64,000 bases of DNA from Bog-532 sp963732345 (GCA_963732345.1 CAVSZI010000013.1:62001-126000); one strand, 5' to 3'; positions 8,379-16,993 are shown, numbered from the stretch's first letter. Translations and numbers: made by a program. The notes: a model not told the origin generated them from the letters alone.

Positions 8379-10072
8379 GGGCCCGGATCCCGTACCTGGC
8401 CCGGCTGGCCCGGCAGGCCGGAGGAACGGCCACGCTGCTGCCGCCTCGCCTGCCCTTCGCCGGCGATACCGACACGGCGGTGCTCTCGCCGGGCCGCGAC
8501 GACTCCCCGCGGCGACGCGCCGGGGGGGCCGACGAAGGACGCCTCCCCCGCGCCCTCCCGCCCTCGGATGCGGCTGAAGAGTCGCCGGCGCAGCCGGGGG
8601 CCGCCTTCCCGCGCGGCGCCGGCGCACATGGGGCCGGCGCACATGGGGCCGGCGCACATGAGCTCGGCGCACATGAGCTCGGCGCACATGAGCTCGGCGC
8701 ACATGAGCTCGGCGCACATGAGCTCGGCGCACATGAGCTCGGCGCACATGAGCTCGGCGCACATGAGCGCAGCGCACATGGGCCCGATACTCCCGGTGCC
8801 CCCGGTGCCCCCGGTACTCCTGGTGCCCCCGGCGGCTCCGCCGCACTGACACCCGGTACAGGCGTCCCAGCGCTCCCCGTCCCCGCCGCCGCCGCCGGAC
8901 CGGCACCCCGCCCGGGCGTCCCAGCGCTCCCCGTCCCCGCCGCCGCCGCCGGACCGGCACCCCGCCCGGGCGTCCCAGCGCTCCCCATCCCCGCCGCCGC
9001 CGGACCGGCACCCCGCCCGGGCGTCCCAGCGCTCCCCGTCCCCGCCGCCGCCGCCGGACCGGCACCCCGCCCGGGCGTCCCTGCGCTCCCCGTCCCCGCC
9101 GCCGCCGCCGGACCGGCACCCCGCCCGGGCGTCCCTGCGCTCCCCGTCCCCGCCGCCGCCGCCGGACCGGCACCCCGCGCAAGCTTTCCGGCGCCGCCCG
9201 CCCCCGCCGCCGCGCGGGCCATGACCGCGGGTGTCCCGGCGACGCCCGGTGGCCTGAGCGTGCCCGGACCGCCGGATGCCGGGTCCCGCTCGTCGCCCGC
9301 CGCCCGCGCCGGGTCCCCCCGGGCCGCGGGTCCTGTCTCAGTGACTCCGGTGCGCGCGGACCCAGCCGCGCCACCGGTGACGCCGCCCTCCAGCAGCTCG
9401 CGACCTGCGGGCGACGCCGCGCGGGCACAGCCGCCGGGATCATGGACAAGCACGTTGCGGGGAACGCCCGTCGGTCTGCCCCAGGCGACCGAGTTGCTGC
9501 CGGTGACCGGCGAGACCGACCGCCGGGCCGGGGCCGCATCACGGCCCGGGGCCGCCGCCCCGGTCCCCGGCCCAGGACCGGCCGCCACCGCCGGCCCGCC
9601 CCATGGCCCGTCCCGGACCGAGACCGGCCTCCCGGCGACACCGCCCCCCGGGCCAGCCGCCACCGCCAGCTCACATCAGGGCCCGCGCAAGACCGAGGCG
9701 GCCATCACGGCGACGCCGGGCGGCCGGAACGCCGCCAATCAGGAGCGCTCCGGCGAGCCGATGGTGGTCCGCGATCTCCAGCCGCCTCCCGCCCCGGCTC
9801 CCCGTCCGATCGCGATGCCCGGCCCAGAGCCGGGCGAGCCGCACCAGAAGCCGCGCGCTTCCGGGCCGCCCCGCGTATCGATCGGCACGATCGAGGTCAC
9901 CGTCCTCCCGCCGGCTCCGCCGGTTCCGCCTGCTCCCCCGGCTCCCGGGATCCGGCCTCCGGCGCAGGCGGCGCGCCGCTGGACGCGCCCTCCGTCCCTG
10001 TTCGCCGCGACTGCGGGTGCCGGCCGGCGGCGGGACGGGCTCCGCCGCTGGTACGGGACCGCGCAGGGCTGA
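8375..10072 (+). CDS. Repeat-rich Pro/Ala protein of the eCIS operon, function unknown
   Basis: A 565-residue, almost entirely low-complexity protein. Order: a short basic N-terminus (Y-L-A-R-L-A-R-Q-A-G-G); a GAHEL pentapeptide array; a Gly/Ala/Pro collagen-like stretch; six 17-18 residue units of the type GVPALPVPAAAAGPAPRP; a long disordered Pro/Ala region; and a conserved-looking end with V-S-I-G-T-I-E-V-T-V and a basic tail. It sits between the chaperone and the cap protein and overlaps the chaperone stop (ATGA). Similar disordered proteins with a terminal 'IGxIEV' strand appear in this position in other actinobacterial eCIS loci, from memory. A flexible scaffold or length determinant is conceivable but unproven. 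The long - strand frame here is a shadow. Confidence 0.7.
   Translation: MRARIPYLARLARQAGGTATLLPPRLPFAGDTDTAVLSPGRDDSPRRRAGGADEGRLPRALPPSDAAEESPAQPGAAFPRGAGAHGAGAHGAGAHELGAHELGAHELGAHELGAHELGAHELGAHELGAHERSAHGPDTPGAPGAPGTPGAPGGSAALTPGTGVPALPVPAAAAGPAPRPGVPALPVPAAAAGPAPRPGVPALPIPAAAGPAPRPGVPALPVPAAAAGPAPRPGVPALPVPAAAAGPAPRPGVPALPVPAAAAGPAPRASFPAPPAPAAARAMTAGVPATPGGLSVPGPPDAGSRSSPAARAGSPRAAGPVSVTPVRADPAAPPVTPPSSSSRPAGDAARAQPPGSWTSTLRGTPVGLPQATELLPVTGETDRRAGAASRPGAAAPVPGPGPAATAGPPHGPSRTETGLPATPPPGPAATASSHQGPRKTEAAITATPGGRNAANQERSGEPMVVRDLQPPPAPAPRPIAMPGPEPGEPHQKPRASGPPRVSIGTIEVTVLPPAPPVPPAPPAPGIRPPAQAARRWTRPPSLFAATAGAGRRRDGLRRWYGTAQG
8621..8785 (+). repeat. 15-bp tandem array (about 11 units, GAHEL/GAHGA)
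   Basis: Consecutive 15-bp units of the type ggcgcacatgagctc begin at 8621 and run in frame to about 8785. The first two units and the last one or two are variants. They encode a Gly-Ala-His-Glu-Leu pentapeptide array in the disordered eCIS protein. The unit length is a multiple of three, so copy-number change keeps the frame. Confidence 0.95.
8861..9181 (+). repeat. 54-bp tandem array (six units)
   Basis: Six near-identical units start with ggcgtccc(a/t)gcgctcccc. Five are 54 bp and the third is 51 bp because it has lost one Ala codon. They encode GVPALPVPAAAAGPAPRP repeats in the same protein as the 15-bp array. Near-identity at the base level points to recent expansion. Confidence 0.95.
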
Positions 10073-10084
10073 CGGCGGCACGCG

Positions 10085-11380
10085 ATGACGCTCGACCTGT
10101 CGGCAGTGACCGACTCCCTGATCGGGCTGGTGAAGAGCCAGTGGACGACGGCGCCGATCTGGACCGAGGTCGGCGGGAGCCCGGCGGGCCCCACGTTCAC
10201 GCCGAATTTCACGGGGCTGGCGCCGGACGCGGTGCGCCAGGAGCCAGGTCCGCAGCTGAGCATGTACCTCTACCACGTCGAGTCGGACAACGCCCGGGAG
10301 GCTCTGTTCTGGCAGCCGCAGATGGCCGGCGCCGCAACGGGCGAGCCGACGCGGTTCCTGCCGCTGGCGCTCGACCTGTACTACCTCCTGTCCGCGTATT
10401 CGGAGACGAGCTACACCGAGGAGCAGGAGGCGATGAGCGTGGCCCTGCGCATCTACCACGCCAGCCCGATCGTGCGCAGCGATCCGGGGGCCGCCGCGCC
10501 CTGGGAGCTGACCCTCACCGTGGAGCACCGCTCGTACGACGAGCTGAGCCGGCTGTGGCAGGCGACCACGACACCGCTGCGGATGTCCCTGGTGTACCGC
10601 GCCGCGGTCGTGTTCATCGACCCCGATCCGATGCCAGCGCCCGCGCCGGAGACCACGTCGTTCTCCGTGGACGCCAACCCCGTCCGGCCGCCAATCCCCG
10701 CGCCCGGCATTGGCGATTTTCCCGTCACCTTCGGTACGTTCCGCGAAGGCTCCTACGTGGGACCGACGGGTCAGGCGGTCCCGTTCGCGCAGTCGCCGGC
10801 GACCGTGGCGGCGGGCCAGACCGTCTGGCTCACGGGGTCGGATCTCGGCGCCCACGGCGTCTCGGACAGCGTGTACCTGCTCTCGCCAGCCGGCGGCGCC
10901 GAGGTAGACGTGACGGCGTGGGCGGTCGCCGCCGACTCGAGCGCTGCCAAGTTCGTGCTCCAGCTCCCGCAGGCCGCCGGAACGGCACCGGCCGGCGCCC
11001 CGGGCCCGGGCGTCTACCAGCTCCGCGCCGGAAGCGGCGCGCCGGGCTCGCCCGGCGCCACGCGGACCGGCTCGGTCCCCGTCAGCGTCGCCGCGTTGGT
11101 GGACCCCGCGGGAGGCCCGGTGCTGACTGGATCGGCCCCGTTCACGGTGCACGGAACGGGCTTCGTCCCGGGTACGACGGAGGTCCTCGTGGGCGCGGTG
11201 GCCCTGACCGATACGTCCGCGTCTGCCCCCGCGTCCCCGGGGCCGGGCGAGGTCAGCGTCGACGCGTCGGGCACGTCCTTCTCGTTCTCGCCGCCCGCCG
11301 GGGCCGCCGGTACGGTCGCGCCGGTGCGGGTCCGGGTGAACGGCATCGACTCGGACCCGGCCCTGTGGGTGACGCTGTGA
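10085..11380 (+). CDS. eCIS cap / tube terminator (Pvc16_N, DUF4255) with Ig-like C-terminus
   Basis: A 431-residue protein. Residues 1-190 match the DUF4255/Pvc16_N family (Afp16/Pvc16): an early V-T-D-S-L-I-G-L-V segment, L-S-M-Y-L-Y-H-V-E and L-P-L-A-L-D-L-Y-Y-L-L strands, then a Y-H-A-S-P-I-V-R segment. Such proteins end the tube and sheath at the distal end of the particle. The C-terminal half contains two IPT/TIG-like beta-sandwich stretches (around T-V-W-L-T-G-S-D-L-G and F-T-V-H-G-T-G-F), a common extension in actinobacterial homologues. Its TGA overlaps the GTG of the ATPase gene. Confidence 0.9.
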   Translation: MTLDLSAVTDSLIGLVKSQWTTAPIWTEVGGSPAGPTFTPNFTGLAPDAVRQEPGPQLSMYLYHVESDNAREALFWQPQMAGAATGEPTRFLPLALDLYYLLSAYSETSYTEEQEAMSVALRIYHASPIVRSDPGAAAPWELTLTVEHRSYDELSRLWQATTTPLRMSLVYRAAVVFIDPDPMPAPAPETTSFSVDANPVRPPIPAPGIGDFPVTFGTFREGSYVGPTGQAVPFAQSPATVAAGQTVWLTGSDLGAHGVSDSVYLLSPAGGAEVDVTAWAVAADSSAAKFVLQLPQAAGTAPAGAPGPGVYQLRAGSGAPGSPGATRTGSVPVSVAALVDPAGGPVLTGSAPFTVHGTGFVPGTTEVLVGAVALTDTSASAPASPGPGEVSVDASGTSFSFSPPAGAAGTVAPVRVRVNGIDSDPALWVTL

Positions 11381-13584
11381 ACCCGGCTCTGGCGGTGAAC
11401 TCAGCTGACGCGGTGAACTCGGCTCCGGCTCTGAACTCGGCTCCGGCTACGCCGCGGCTGGCCGGGCTGGGCGAACCCGGCGAGCGCGGTGCCCCGCCCG
11501 GCAGCGCGGCGGAGCCGCGATGGTTCACCGAGGTCCGGCTGCGCGCCACCCGCCGGGTGCTCTGGCTGCGGCACCTGTGGTCGCAGCGCCCCTACGAGGG
11601 CGAGCACCTGCTGGCGATCAGCCACAGCGAGGTCGACCGGGCCCTGTCGGCGCGAGCCGAGGCGTCCGGGGCGGAGCAGGCCTTCTACCGGTCAGATGAG
11701 CGCGCGGCCGCCGTGTCCGCCCAGCTCGCCGCGCTCGCCGAGCGGCCCGGTGATCCCCGTCTGGAGCACCTCGCCGGCACGCTCGGCCTCGCACCCGCGG
11801 ACCGGGCCCTTTTCGTGCTCACGGCCGCGGCGGCCCTCGACCCGGCGATGGCCCGGGTGTTCGGGTTCCTGCTCGACGCCACCGAGGGCGCCGATCCGAC
11901 CCCCGCGCTCGCCGCGACCCTGTTCGGGCTGACCGGTGAGCCGCCGCCGGGCCCGGATTCCGCGCTCGCGCGATGGCTGCTCGCGGAGCCGGTGATGACC
12001 GGCGGCGACGCCTTCGCCCGCTCGACCGGCTGGCGGGCCGATGCGGCGTTGCTGCGGGCGCTCGCCGGGCACGTCACGGCGGGCCGGAACGATGCCACCG
12101 GGCGGCGCGCCGTCCTTGCGGCGGCCGACTGGTCAGGCGGCACGATCGGCCGCATCGTCGAGCCGCCGCCCGGCCCCGTGCTGCATCCGGCGGCCCTTGA
12201 GGAGATCGTCGGCTTCGTGCAGGTGCTCGGCCGGGGCGGCGAAGCCGGGCTGCCCATCGAGATCGAGCTCGCCGGCGCGGCCGGGTCCGGCCGGACGGCC
12301 CTTGCCGCGCAGGCTGCGGCCCGGCTCGGATGCCAGCTCGTGGCCGTGGACGCGGCGGCGGTCGCGAGCCGCGCGGACGGCCTGGCCGCCGCGACCCGGG
12401 AGGCCCGCCGCGCGCGTCTGGACGGCTCGGTCCTCGCGTGGGAGCGCGCCGAGGCCCTGCCGGCGGAGCTGTGGAAAGCCATCCCGGCGGCGCCGCTGAC
12501 GTTCCTGTCGGTCGAAAGCCCCGCGGCCGGGACGGCCGGCGCCGCCGGCCACCGCTCGATCCGGCGCTCGATCACCTGCGGGCCGATCCCCCGGCGCGAA
12601 CGTCTGGCGCTATGGTCGTCGCTCGCCGCCACGCCGGCTCCCACGGCGGTCGCCGAGTGGGCGCTGCGGCCCGCCGAGATCTGCGTCGCCGCACATGTCG
12701 CGCACGCCGGCGACCACGAGGTTGATGAGGTCTGCCGGCGGCTCCTGATGGCGGGCGCCCCGGAGCTGCTGAGCCCCCTGCCGGTTCCGTTCGGCTGGGA
12801 TGATCTCGTGCTCTCGCCGGTCACGGCCGCGCACCTGCGCGAGCTTGAGGCACAGGCCGCCGATCGCGGCCAGGTGCTCGACGACTGGGGTTTCTCCCGG
12901 CTCACCCCGCTCGGCCGCGGCACGACCGCGCTGTTCGCGGGCCCGAGCGGCACCGGCAAGACGATGGCCGCGCAGGTCCTCGCGCGCTCGCTCGGGCTCG
13001 CCCTCTACCGCGTCGACCTCGCCGGAGTCATGAGCAAGTACATCGGGGAGACCGAAAAGCATCTGCGCGAACTGTTCGAGGCGTGCGAGCGGGCACCCGT
13101 GCTGCTGCTGTTCGACGAGGCGGACGCCCTGTTCGGCAAGCGGACGCAGGTGAGCGACGCACACGACCGGTACGCGAACATCGAGATCGACTACGTGCTC
13201 CAGCGGATGGAGCAGTTCGACGGCGTCGCCGTCCTCGCGACAAACCGCAAGGGGGACCTCGACACCGCATTCGTCCGGCGCCTCCGCTTCATCATCGACT
13301 TCGCGCCGCCGAGCGCCAGCGAGCGCGAGCACTTGTGGCGGCTCGCCCTGGAGGGCGCAAGCGACGCAGCGGGAAGACCGCTCACCGCCGAACTCGACTG
13401 GGCCGGCCTCGGACGTGAGCTCGACCTGACGGGCGCGGGCATCAAGTCGGCCGCGGTGGCCGCGGCGTTCCTCGCGCGCAGCGAGGGCCAGCCGATCGCG
13501 GAGCGCCACGTGCTGGCGGCCGCGCGGCGCGAACTGGAGAAGCAGGGCGTCGTCGTCCGGCCCGGCCAGATGGGGCTGCGGTGA
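11377..13584 (+). CDS. eCIS AAA+ ATPase (Afp15/Pvc15-like)
   Basis: A 735-residue protein. The N-terminus is an NSA-rich repeat (about residues 2-25). A long helical region follows, including a degenerate nucleotide-binding fold (G-A-A-G-S-G-R-T, about residue 305). The C-terminal AAA+ module has Walker A GPSGTGKT at 522-529 and Walker B LLLFDEAD with Asp580, then an arginine-finger region F-V-R-R-L-R-F. Homologues are required for eCIS assembly, and this layout (inactive plus active module) is typical. I start at the GTG overlapping the previous stop; the frame stays open far upstream, but that part is antisense or shadow of the repeat protein. Confidence 0.9.
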   Translation: MNPALAVNSADAVNSAPALNSAPATPRLAGLGEPGERGAPPGSAAEPRWFTEVRLRATRRVLWLRHLWSQRPYEGEHLLAISHSEVDRALSARAEASGAEQAFYRSDERAAAVSAQLAALAERPGDPRLEHLAGTLGLAPADRALFVLTAAAALDPAMARVFGFLLDATEGADPTPALAATLFGLTGEPPPGPDSALARWLLAEPVMTGGDAFARSTGWRADAALLRALAGHVTAGRNDATGRRAVLAAADWSGGTIGRIVEPPPGPVLHPAALEEIVGFVQVLGRGGEAGLPIEIELAGAAGSGRTALAAQAAARLGCQLVAVDAAAVASRADGLAAATREARRARLDGSVLAWERAEALPAELWKAIPAAPLTFLSVESPAAGTAGAAGHRSIRRSITCGPIPRRERLALWSSLAATPAPTAVAEWALRPAEICVAAHVAHAGDHEVDEVCRRLLMAGAPELLSPLPVPFGWDDLVLSPVTAAHLRELEAQAADRGQVLDDWGFSRLTPLGRGTTALFAGPSGTGKTMAAQVLARSLGLALYRVDLAGVMSKYIGETEKHLRELFEACERAPVLLLFDEADALFGKRTQVSDAHDRYANIEIDYVLQRMEQFDGVAVLATNRKGDLDTAFVRRLRFIIDFAPPSASEREHLWRLALEGASDAAGRPLTAELDWAGLGRELDLTGAGIKSAAVAAAFLARSEGQPIAERHVLAAARRELEKQGVVVRPGQMGLR

Positions 13585-13883
13585 GCCCGGCCGCCGGCGC
13601 GCAGGCCGGTGACGTCCACATCGACCGGCTGGCGCTGCGCGTGGCGGGCCTCGACGAGGACGCGGCGCGCGCGCTCGCCCGCCTCGTCGCCGAGGGCCTC
13701 GCGCCCGGCGTACTGCGGCCGGCCGGGCTGGCCGGCCTTGACGGCCTGCAGGTTGAGGTGAAAGCCAGTGCCGCCGACCAGGGCCGGCTGGACCTGCTGG
13801 CGCGGCGCATCGTCGACGAAATCGGCCGGGTGCTGGCGCGCGACCGGGTGTCGGGCGGCCCGGACGGGGAGGCGGTCCCGTGA
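13581..13883 (+). CDS. Small conserved eCIS-locus protein
   Basis: A 100-residue protein opening with a V-H-I-D-R-L-A-L-R-V strand, followed by a helix with A-R-A-L-A-R-L-V-A-E-G-L and a second amphipathic helix. Short proteins with this I-x-L-R-V-x-G ... L-A-R-L-V pattern recur between the ATPase and the CIS-tube adaptor gene in actinobacterial eCIS loci, as far as I recall; no biochemical role is known to me. It starts at a GTG overlapping the ATPase stop. Its last codons lie in a 29-bp tandem duplication. Confidence 0.7.
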   Translation: MSPAAGAQAGDVHIDRLALRVAGLDEDAARALARLVAEGLAPGVLRPAGLAGLDGLQVEVKASAADQGRLDLLARRIVDEIGRVLARDRVSGGPDGEAVP

Positions 13884-13915
13884 GCGACCCGGACGGGGAG
13901 GCGGTCCCGTGAGCG
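13859..13915 (+). repeat. 29-bp tandem duplication across a stop/start junction
   Basis: The 28 bases from cccggacgggga to cgtgagcg occur twice, at 13859-13886 and 13888-13915. Each copy carries a GTGA stop/start overlap. The upstream gene stops in the first copy. Only the GTG in the second copy (13909) is in frame with the CIS-tube gene, because the unit is not a multiple of three. Confidence 0.95.
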
Positions 13916-14631
13916 GCCTGGTCGTGAAGGGCGCGCTCATCGAGTACATGCCGACGAACCTGGCGAACCCCGCGCGGAACGCCATCGTCTTCCAGTACAA
14001 CCCCGAGACGATCACGCACACCTGGACCCAGCCGGAGCCGGCCCCCACCGCCGGGACCGAGCAGAGCAATCCGCTCGCCGTGAAGGGCGTGCCCGGCGAG
14101 ACGTTCTCGTTCACCATCGCGATGGACGCGAACGACGTGATCGCCGACGGCAGCGCGACGACGGCGGCGGCGCTCGCCGAGCAGAGCGGGATCTACAGCC
14201 GGCTCGCTGCGCTGGAAATGCTGCTGTACCCCACCGGCGGGGTCCAGCCCGTGCTGACCGGTGCGGTGTCGGCGTCCATCTCGTCCGGCCTCACCGGCCA
14301 GACGCCCGGCACGACGCGCGCCGTCCCGCAGTCCGTCATGCCGGTCACGATCTTCAGCTGGGGATCCGGGCGCATCGTACCCGTCCGCGTGACGGGGCTC
14401 ACGATCACCGAGAAGCTCTACGACGCCGCGCTCAACCCCACTCACGCCGAGGCCCAGCTCTCGCTCCGGGTGCTCACCCCCGCCGAGCTTATCGCCGCCA
14501 GCACGGACAACGACGTGCTCGGCAACCTCGCCTCGGCCGCCTACAACTACACGCTCTCGCGCCGCCAGGAACTCGCAGGCGCCAACCTCGCGAACGGGGC
14601 GGAGTCCAACATCGGGACGATCCCGCAGTGA
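13909..14631 (+). CDS. CIS tube adaptor protein (Afp7/Pvc7-like, gp53-type)
   Basis: A 240-residue protein of the contractile injection system tube family. The N-terminal L-I-E-Y-M-P and the central F-Q-Y-N-P-E-T-I-T-H-T-W are the family signature. A V-T-I-F-S-W-G strand and a G-L-T-I-T-E-K-L-Y-D segment follow. In Afp/PVC the equivalent protein joins the first tube ring to the spike hub and carries a LysM domain. Here the LysM part is encoded by the next gene. The start is the GTG in the second copy of the duplicated junction. Confidence 0.88.
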   Translation: MSGLVVKGALIEYMPTNLANPARNAIVFQYNPETITHTWTQPEPAPTAGTEQSNPLAVKGVPGETFSFTIAMDANDVIADGSATTAAALAEQSGIYSRLAALEMLLYPTGGVQPVLTGAVSASISSGLTGQTPGTTRAVPQSVMPVTIFSWGSGRIVPVRVTGLTITEKLYDAALNPTHAEAQLSLRVLTPAELIAASTDNDVLGNLASAAYNYTLSRRQELAGANLANGAESNIGTIPQ

Positions 14632-14647
14632 GAGCCGGAGGAACGTC

Positions 14648-14926
14648 ATGTTCGCAGCCGACAGCCGCTACCTGAACCAGCCGACCTACATCGTCGCGCT
14701 GCCCGACGGTACCCAGGTCACGGCCGTGGTCCCGGCGCCGCCGAATCCGGTGCCGCTGGTGGGCTACTACCAGCGTGCCGGTGAGGGACGGCTCGACCTC
14801 GTCGCGGCGCAGTACCTCAACACGCCGACCGGATTCTGGCGGCTCTGCGATGCGAACAACTCCATGGTCGCGGGCGCTCTGGCCGCCCGCGCGCTCATCG
14901 GCATCCCGGCTGGGGGCCCAGGGTGA
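14648..14926 (+). CDS. LysM-like small baseplate protein
   Basis: A 92-residue protein. The central part, Y-Y-Q-R-A-G-E-G-R-L-D-L-V-A then Y-L-N-T-P-T-G-F-W-R-L-C-D-A-N-N, resembles the LysM/gpX fold of phage tail proteins and the C-terminal part of Afp7. A separate small LysM gene after the CIS-tube gene fits a split form of that protein. It starts at ATG 14648 behind a GGAGGAACGTC site, and its stop overlaps the GTG of the hub gene. Confidence 0.75.
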   Translation: MFAADSRYLNQPTYIVALPDGTQVTAVVPAPPNPVPLVGYYQRAGEGRLDLVAAQYLNTPTGFWRLCDANNSMVAGALAARALIGIPAGGPG

Positions 14927-16086
14927 GCGTGAAGATCCAGCTGAACATCGGCGGGACGCAGGCACCGGACGCGTTCTACGACGCGGTCCAGCAGCTGGAG
15001 GTCGAGGAAAGCTCGGATCAGCCCGGCGCGCTGCTGCTGCGGCTGCCGGCGAACCGGACCTCCCACGGGGATCTCCAGTTCGTCGGGGACGGCACCTTCG
15101 AGCCGCAGACGAACATCGCGGTCACGGTCACCCCGGGGACGCCCGGCTCCCAGGCCCAGTGCATCTTCGACGGGTACGTCCTGTCCTGGCGGCTGCACCT
15201 GGACCGCGCGTCAACCTCGTCGACCATCGACGTGTGGGGCCAGGACGCATCGTGGCTGATGAACCTCGACGACCACGTCCACGAATGGTCCGGCCAGACC
15301 GACGGAGAGGTCGCCAACGCGATCTTCGAGACGTACAGTTTCGCGCCCGCAGCCGGGAACACGGCCAACGACTCCCCCAGCCACACTCCCGACGGGCACA
15401 CGCTGTACCAGCGCGCGACGGATCTGCAGTTCCTGCGCGGCCTGGCCCGGCGCGGCGGGAAGCTGTGCCGGGTCGCCTGCACCGGCACCCCGGGCGCCCG
15501 GACCGGGTATTTCGTGACCCCGGCCGTCGACGGCCCGCCGGTGGCCACGATCTCCCTGGTCGATCCCGACAGCTGGACGGTCGAGACCCTCGACTTCGAC
15601 TGGGACGTCATGCGCCCGACCGAAGTGGATGCGAGCCAGGTCGACCTCACCCAGGCCGGCGGCACCGGCGCCGACGTGACCACCGGCACCAGCGGCCTCA
15701 AGCCGCTCGACGATCGCGACTACCCCACCTACCTCGGGCAGTCCTCCACGCTGGTGCTGACCGCACCGGCCGACGTGCCGGAGCTCAGCCAGCGCACGGC
15801 GGCTGTGCTGGCGGAGTCCGGCTTCTTCTCCCGCTGCGCCGGCGAAGCGGACGCGGACCGGATCGGCACGATCCTGCGCGTCGGTGACGTCGTCACGATT
15901 GCGGGCGCCGGCCGCCTCCAGTCGGGGAACTGGCTGGTCTGGAACGTCCGGCACACGTTCTCGCTCGACTCGTGGAAGATGAGCTTCACCCTCGTCCGCA
16001 ACGCGATAGGCCCGCCGGGCGCTGGTGGCGCGCTCGCCTCCTTCGCCGCCGTGCTGGCGGGGCCCGCCGGGACGACGTCGCCGTGA
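14923..16086 (+). CDS. eCIS hub protein (gp27/VgrG N-terminal-like, phage late control D type)
   Basis: A 387-residue protein with the fold signatures of the gp27-like hub: an F-D-G-Y-V-L strand pair, Y-Q-R-A-T-D-L-Q-F-L-R-G-L-A-R-R-G-G (typical late-control-D helix), and a final L-Q-S-G-N-W-L-V-W-N-V-R-H-T-F. Trimers link the sixfold tube to the threefold spike. In Afp8/VgrG the hub is fused to the gp5-OB spike; here it ends before that domain, and the next gene supplies it. The GTG start and the GTGA at the end are both overlapping junctions. Confidence 0.87.
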   Translation: MSVKIQLNIGGTQAPDAFYDAVQQLEVEESSDQPGALLLRLPANRTSHGDLQFVGDGTFEPQTNIAVTVTPGTPGSQAQCIFDGYVLSWRLHLDRASTSSTIDVWGQDASWLMNLDDHVHEWSGQTDGEVANAIFETYSFAPAAGNTANDSPSHTPDGHTLYQRATDLQFLRGLARRGGKLCRVACTGTPGARTGYFVTPAVDGPPVATISLVDPDSWTVETLDFDWDVMRPTEVDASQVDLTQAGGTGADVTTGTSGLKPLDDRDYPTYLGQSSTLVLTAPADVPELSQRTAAVLAESGFFSRCAGEADADRIGTILRVGDVVTIAGAGRLQSGNWLVWNVRHTFSLDSWKMSFTLVRNAIGPPGAGGALASFAAVLAGPAGTTSP

Positions 16087-16601
16087 CCACCGCCGACGAC
16101 CGCGCGCTCGAGGACCTTCTCGAGCGGCTGCGCACCCGCTTCTACGGGAAGTACCGCGGCATCGTGTCGGCCGTCGACGCGTCCACGATGCGGATCAAGG
16201 CAAGGGTGCCATCCGTGCTCGGCGAGAAGGACACCGGCTGGTGCATGCCCTGCGTCCCCTACGCCGGACCGGGCGTCGGCTTCGCGTTCCTGCCCGAAAC
16301 GGGCAGCGGCGTCTGGATCGAATTCGAAGGCGGGGACGTGTCCTTCCCCATCTGGGTCGGCGGCTACTGGCGCCAGGGCGAGTTCCCGGCGGACGCGGCG
16401 GACCACGTGAAGGTGATCGTCACGAAAGCGCCGCACAAGTTCGAGCTGAACGACGACCAGGGCTCGATCACGCTCTCGGATCCCAACGGCAACACGGTGA
16501 CGCTGGACAGCTCGGGCATCACGCTCGCCAACGGCCAGTCGACGGTCGTGGTCAGCAGCTCCAGCGTGTCGGTGAACGACGGCGCCCTGGAGGTGCAGTG
16601 A
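16083..16601 (+). CDS. eCIS spike protein with gp5 OB-fold
   Basis: A 172-residue protein. The segment from Y-R-G-I-V-S-A-V-D to F-L-P-E-T-G-S-G-V-W-I-E-F-E-G-G-D is the gp5/VgrG OB-fold (phage baseplate assembly V type). The rest is a short beta-strand repeat region (D-Q-G-S-I-T-L, N-T-V-T-L, S-T-V-V-V) that would form the start of a triple-stranded spike shaft. It would cap the hub and receive the PAAR-like tip. I chose the GTG overlapping the hub stop. The stop overlaps the ATG of the gp25 gene. Confidence 0.88.
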   Translation: MTTADDRALEDLLERLRTRFYGKYRGIVSAVDASTMRIKARVPSVLGEKDTGWCMPCVPYAGPGVGFAFLPETGSGVWIEFEGGDVSFPIWVGGYWRQGEFPADAADHVKVIVTKAPHKFELNDDQGSITLSDPNGNTVTLDSSGITLANGQSTVVVSSSSVSVNDGALEVQ

Positions 16602-16993
16602 TGACGATCGCCCGGCAGGATTTCGCGTTCCCGTTCCGGATCGACCCGGCGTCGCAGCAGACCGCGCAGACCGGCTACGCCGCCCACGTCGACCAGATGG
16701 TCTACCAGCTGCTGCTCACCAGCCCCGGCGAGCGGGTCAACCTCCCGCAGTTCGGCTGCGGGCTGCGATCGCTGGTGTTCGCCCCGAACTCCGACGCCCT
16801 GGCGGCGACCGTCCAGCTGCGCGTCATCCAGGGCCTGAACCAGTGGCTGGCCGGCATCGTGAACGTGGTCAGCGTCGTGGTGGGCGCCGGCCCGGGAGGG
16901 GCGGTCCTGGAGCCGGGGACACTCGAGGTCACGGTCACCTATACCCTCGTGGAGACCCAGACGAGCCAGGCCGTGACAGTGGCGGTCGCATGA
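16601..16993 (+). CDS. Baseplate wedge protein, gp25-like
   Basis: A 130-residue protein of the GPW/gp25 family (Afp9). Signatures: D-F-A-F-P-F-R-I-D, L-L-L-T-S-P-G-E-R-V-N-L-P-Q-F-G-C-G-L-R (the E-R and F-G-x-G-L core) and a terminal L-E-V-T-V-T-Y strand. It contacts the first sheath ring and starts sheath polymerisation on the baseplate. Start and stop overlap both neighbours. Confidence 0.93.
   Translation: MTIARQDFAFPFRIDPASQQTAQTGYAAHVDQMVYQLLLTSPGERVNLPQFGCGLRSLVFAPNSDALAATVQLRVIQGLNQWLAGIVNVVSVVVGAGPGGAVLEPGTLEVTVTYTLVETQTSQAVTVAVA

Noticed and set aside
8621..8785. Short regular repeats that could be mistaken for a CRISPR array
   Set aside because: Units are directly adjacent without spacers, are in frame with a protein and show no Cas genes. 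The same holds for the arrays at 27679 and 52237.
7942..9663. Two long - strand frames opposite the repeat protein
   Set aside because: They are translations of the same tandem repeats. The + strand frame continues the overlapped operon and ends in a conserved-looking strand motif, so it is preferred.
9442..11376. A 645-codon upstream extension of the AAA+ ATPase frame
   Set aside because: It overlaps the repeat protein and the whole cap gene in another frame and is Arg/Gly/Pro nonsense. The GTG at 11377, overlapping the cap stop, is the natural start.
12610..14649. A 679-codon - strand frame opposite the ATPase and adaptor genes
   Set aside because: Shadow frame without domain features; the + strand has Walker motifs and CIS-tube signatures.
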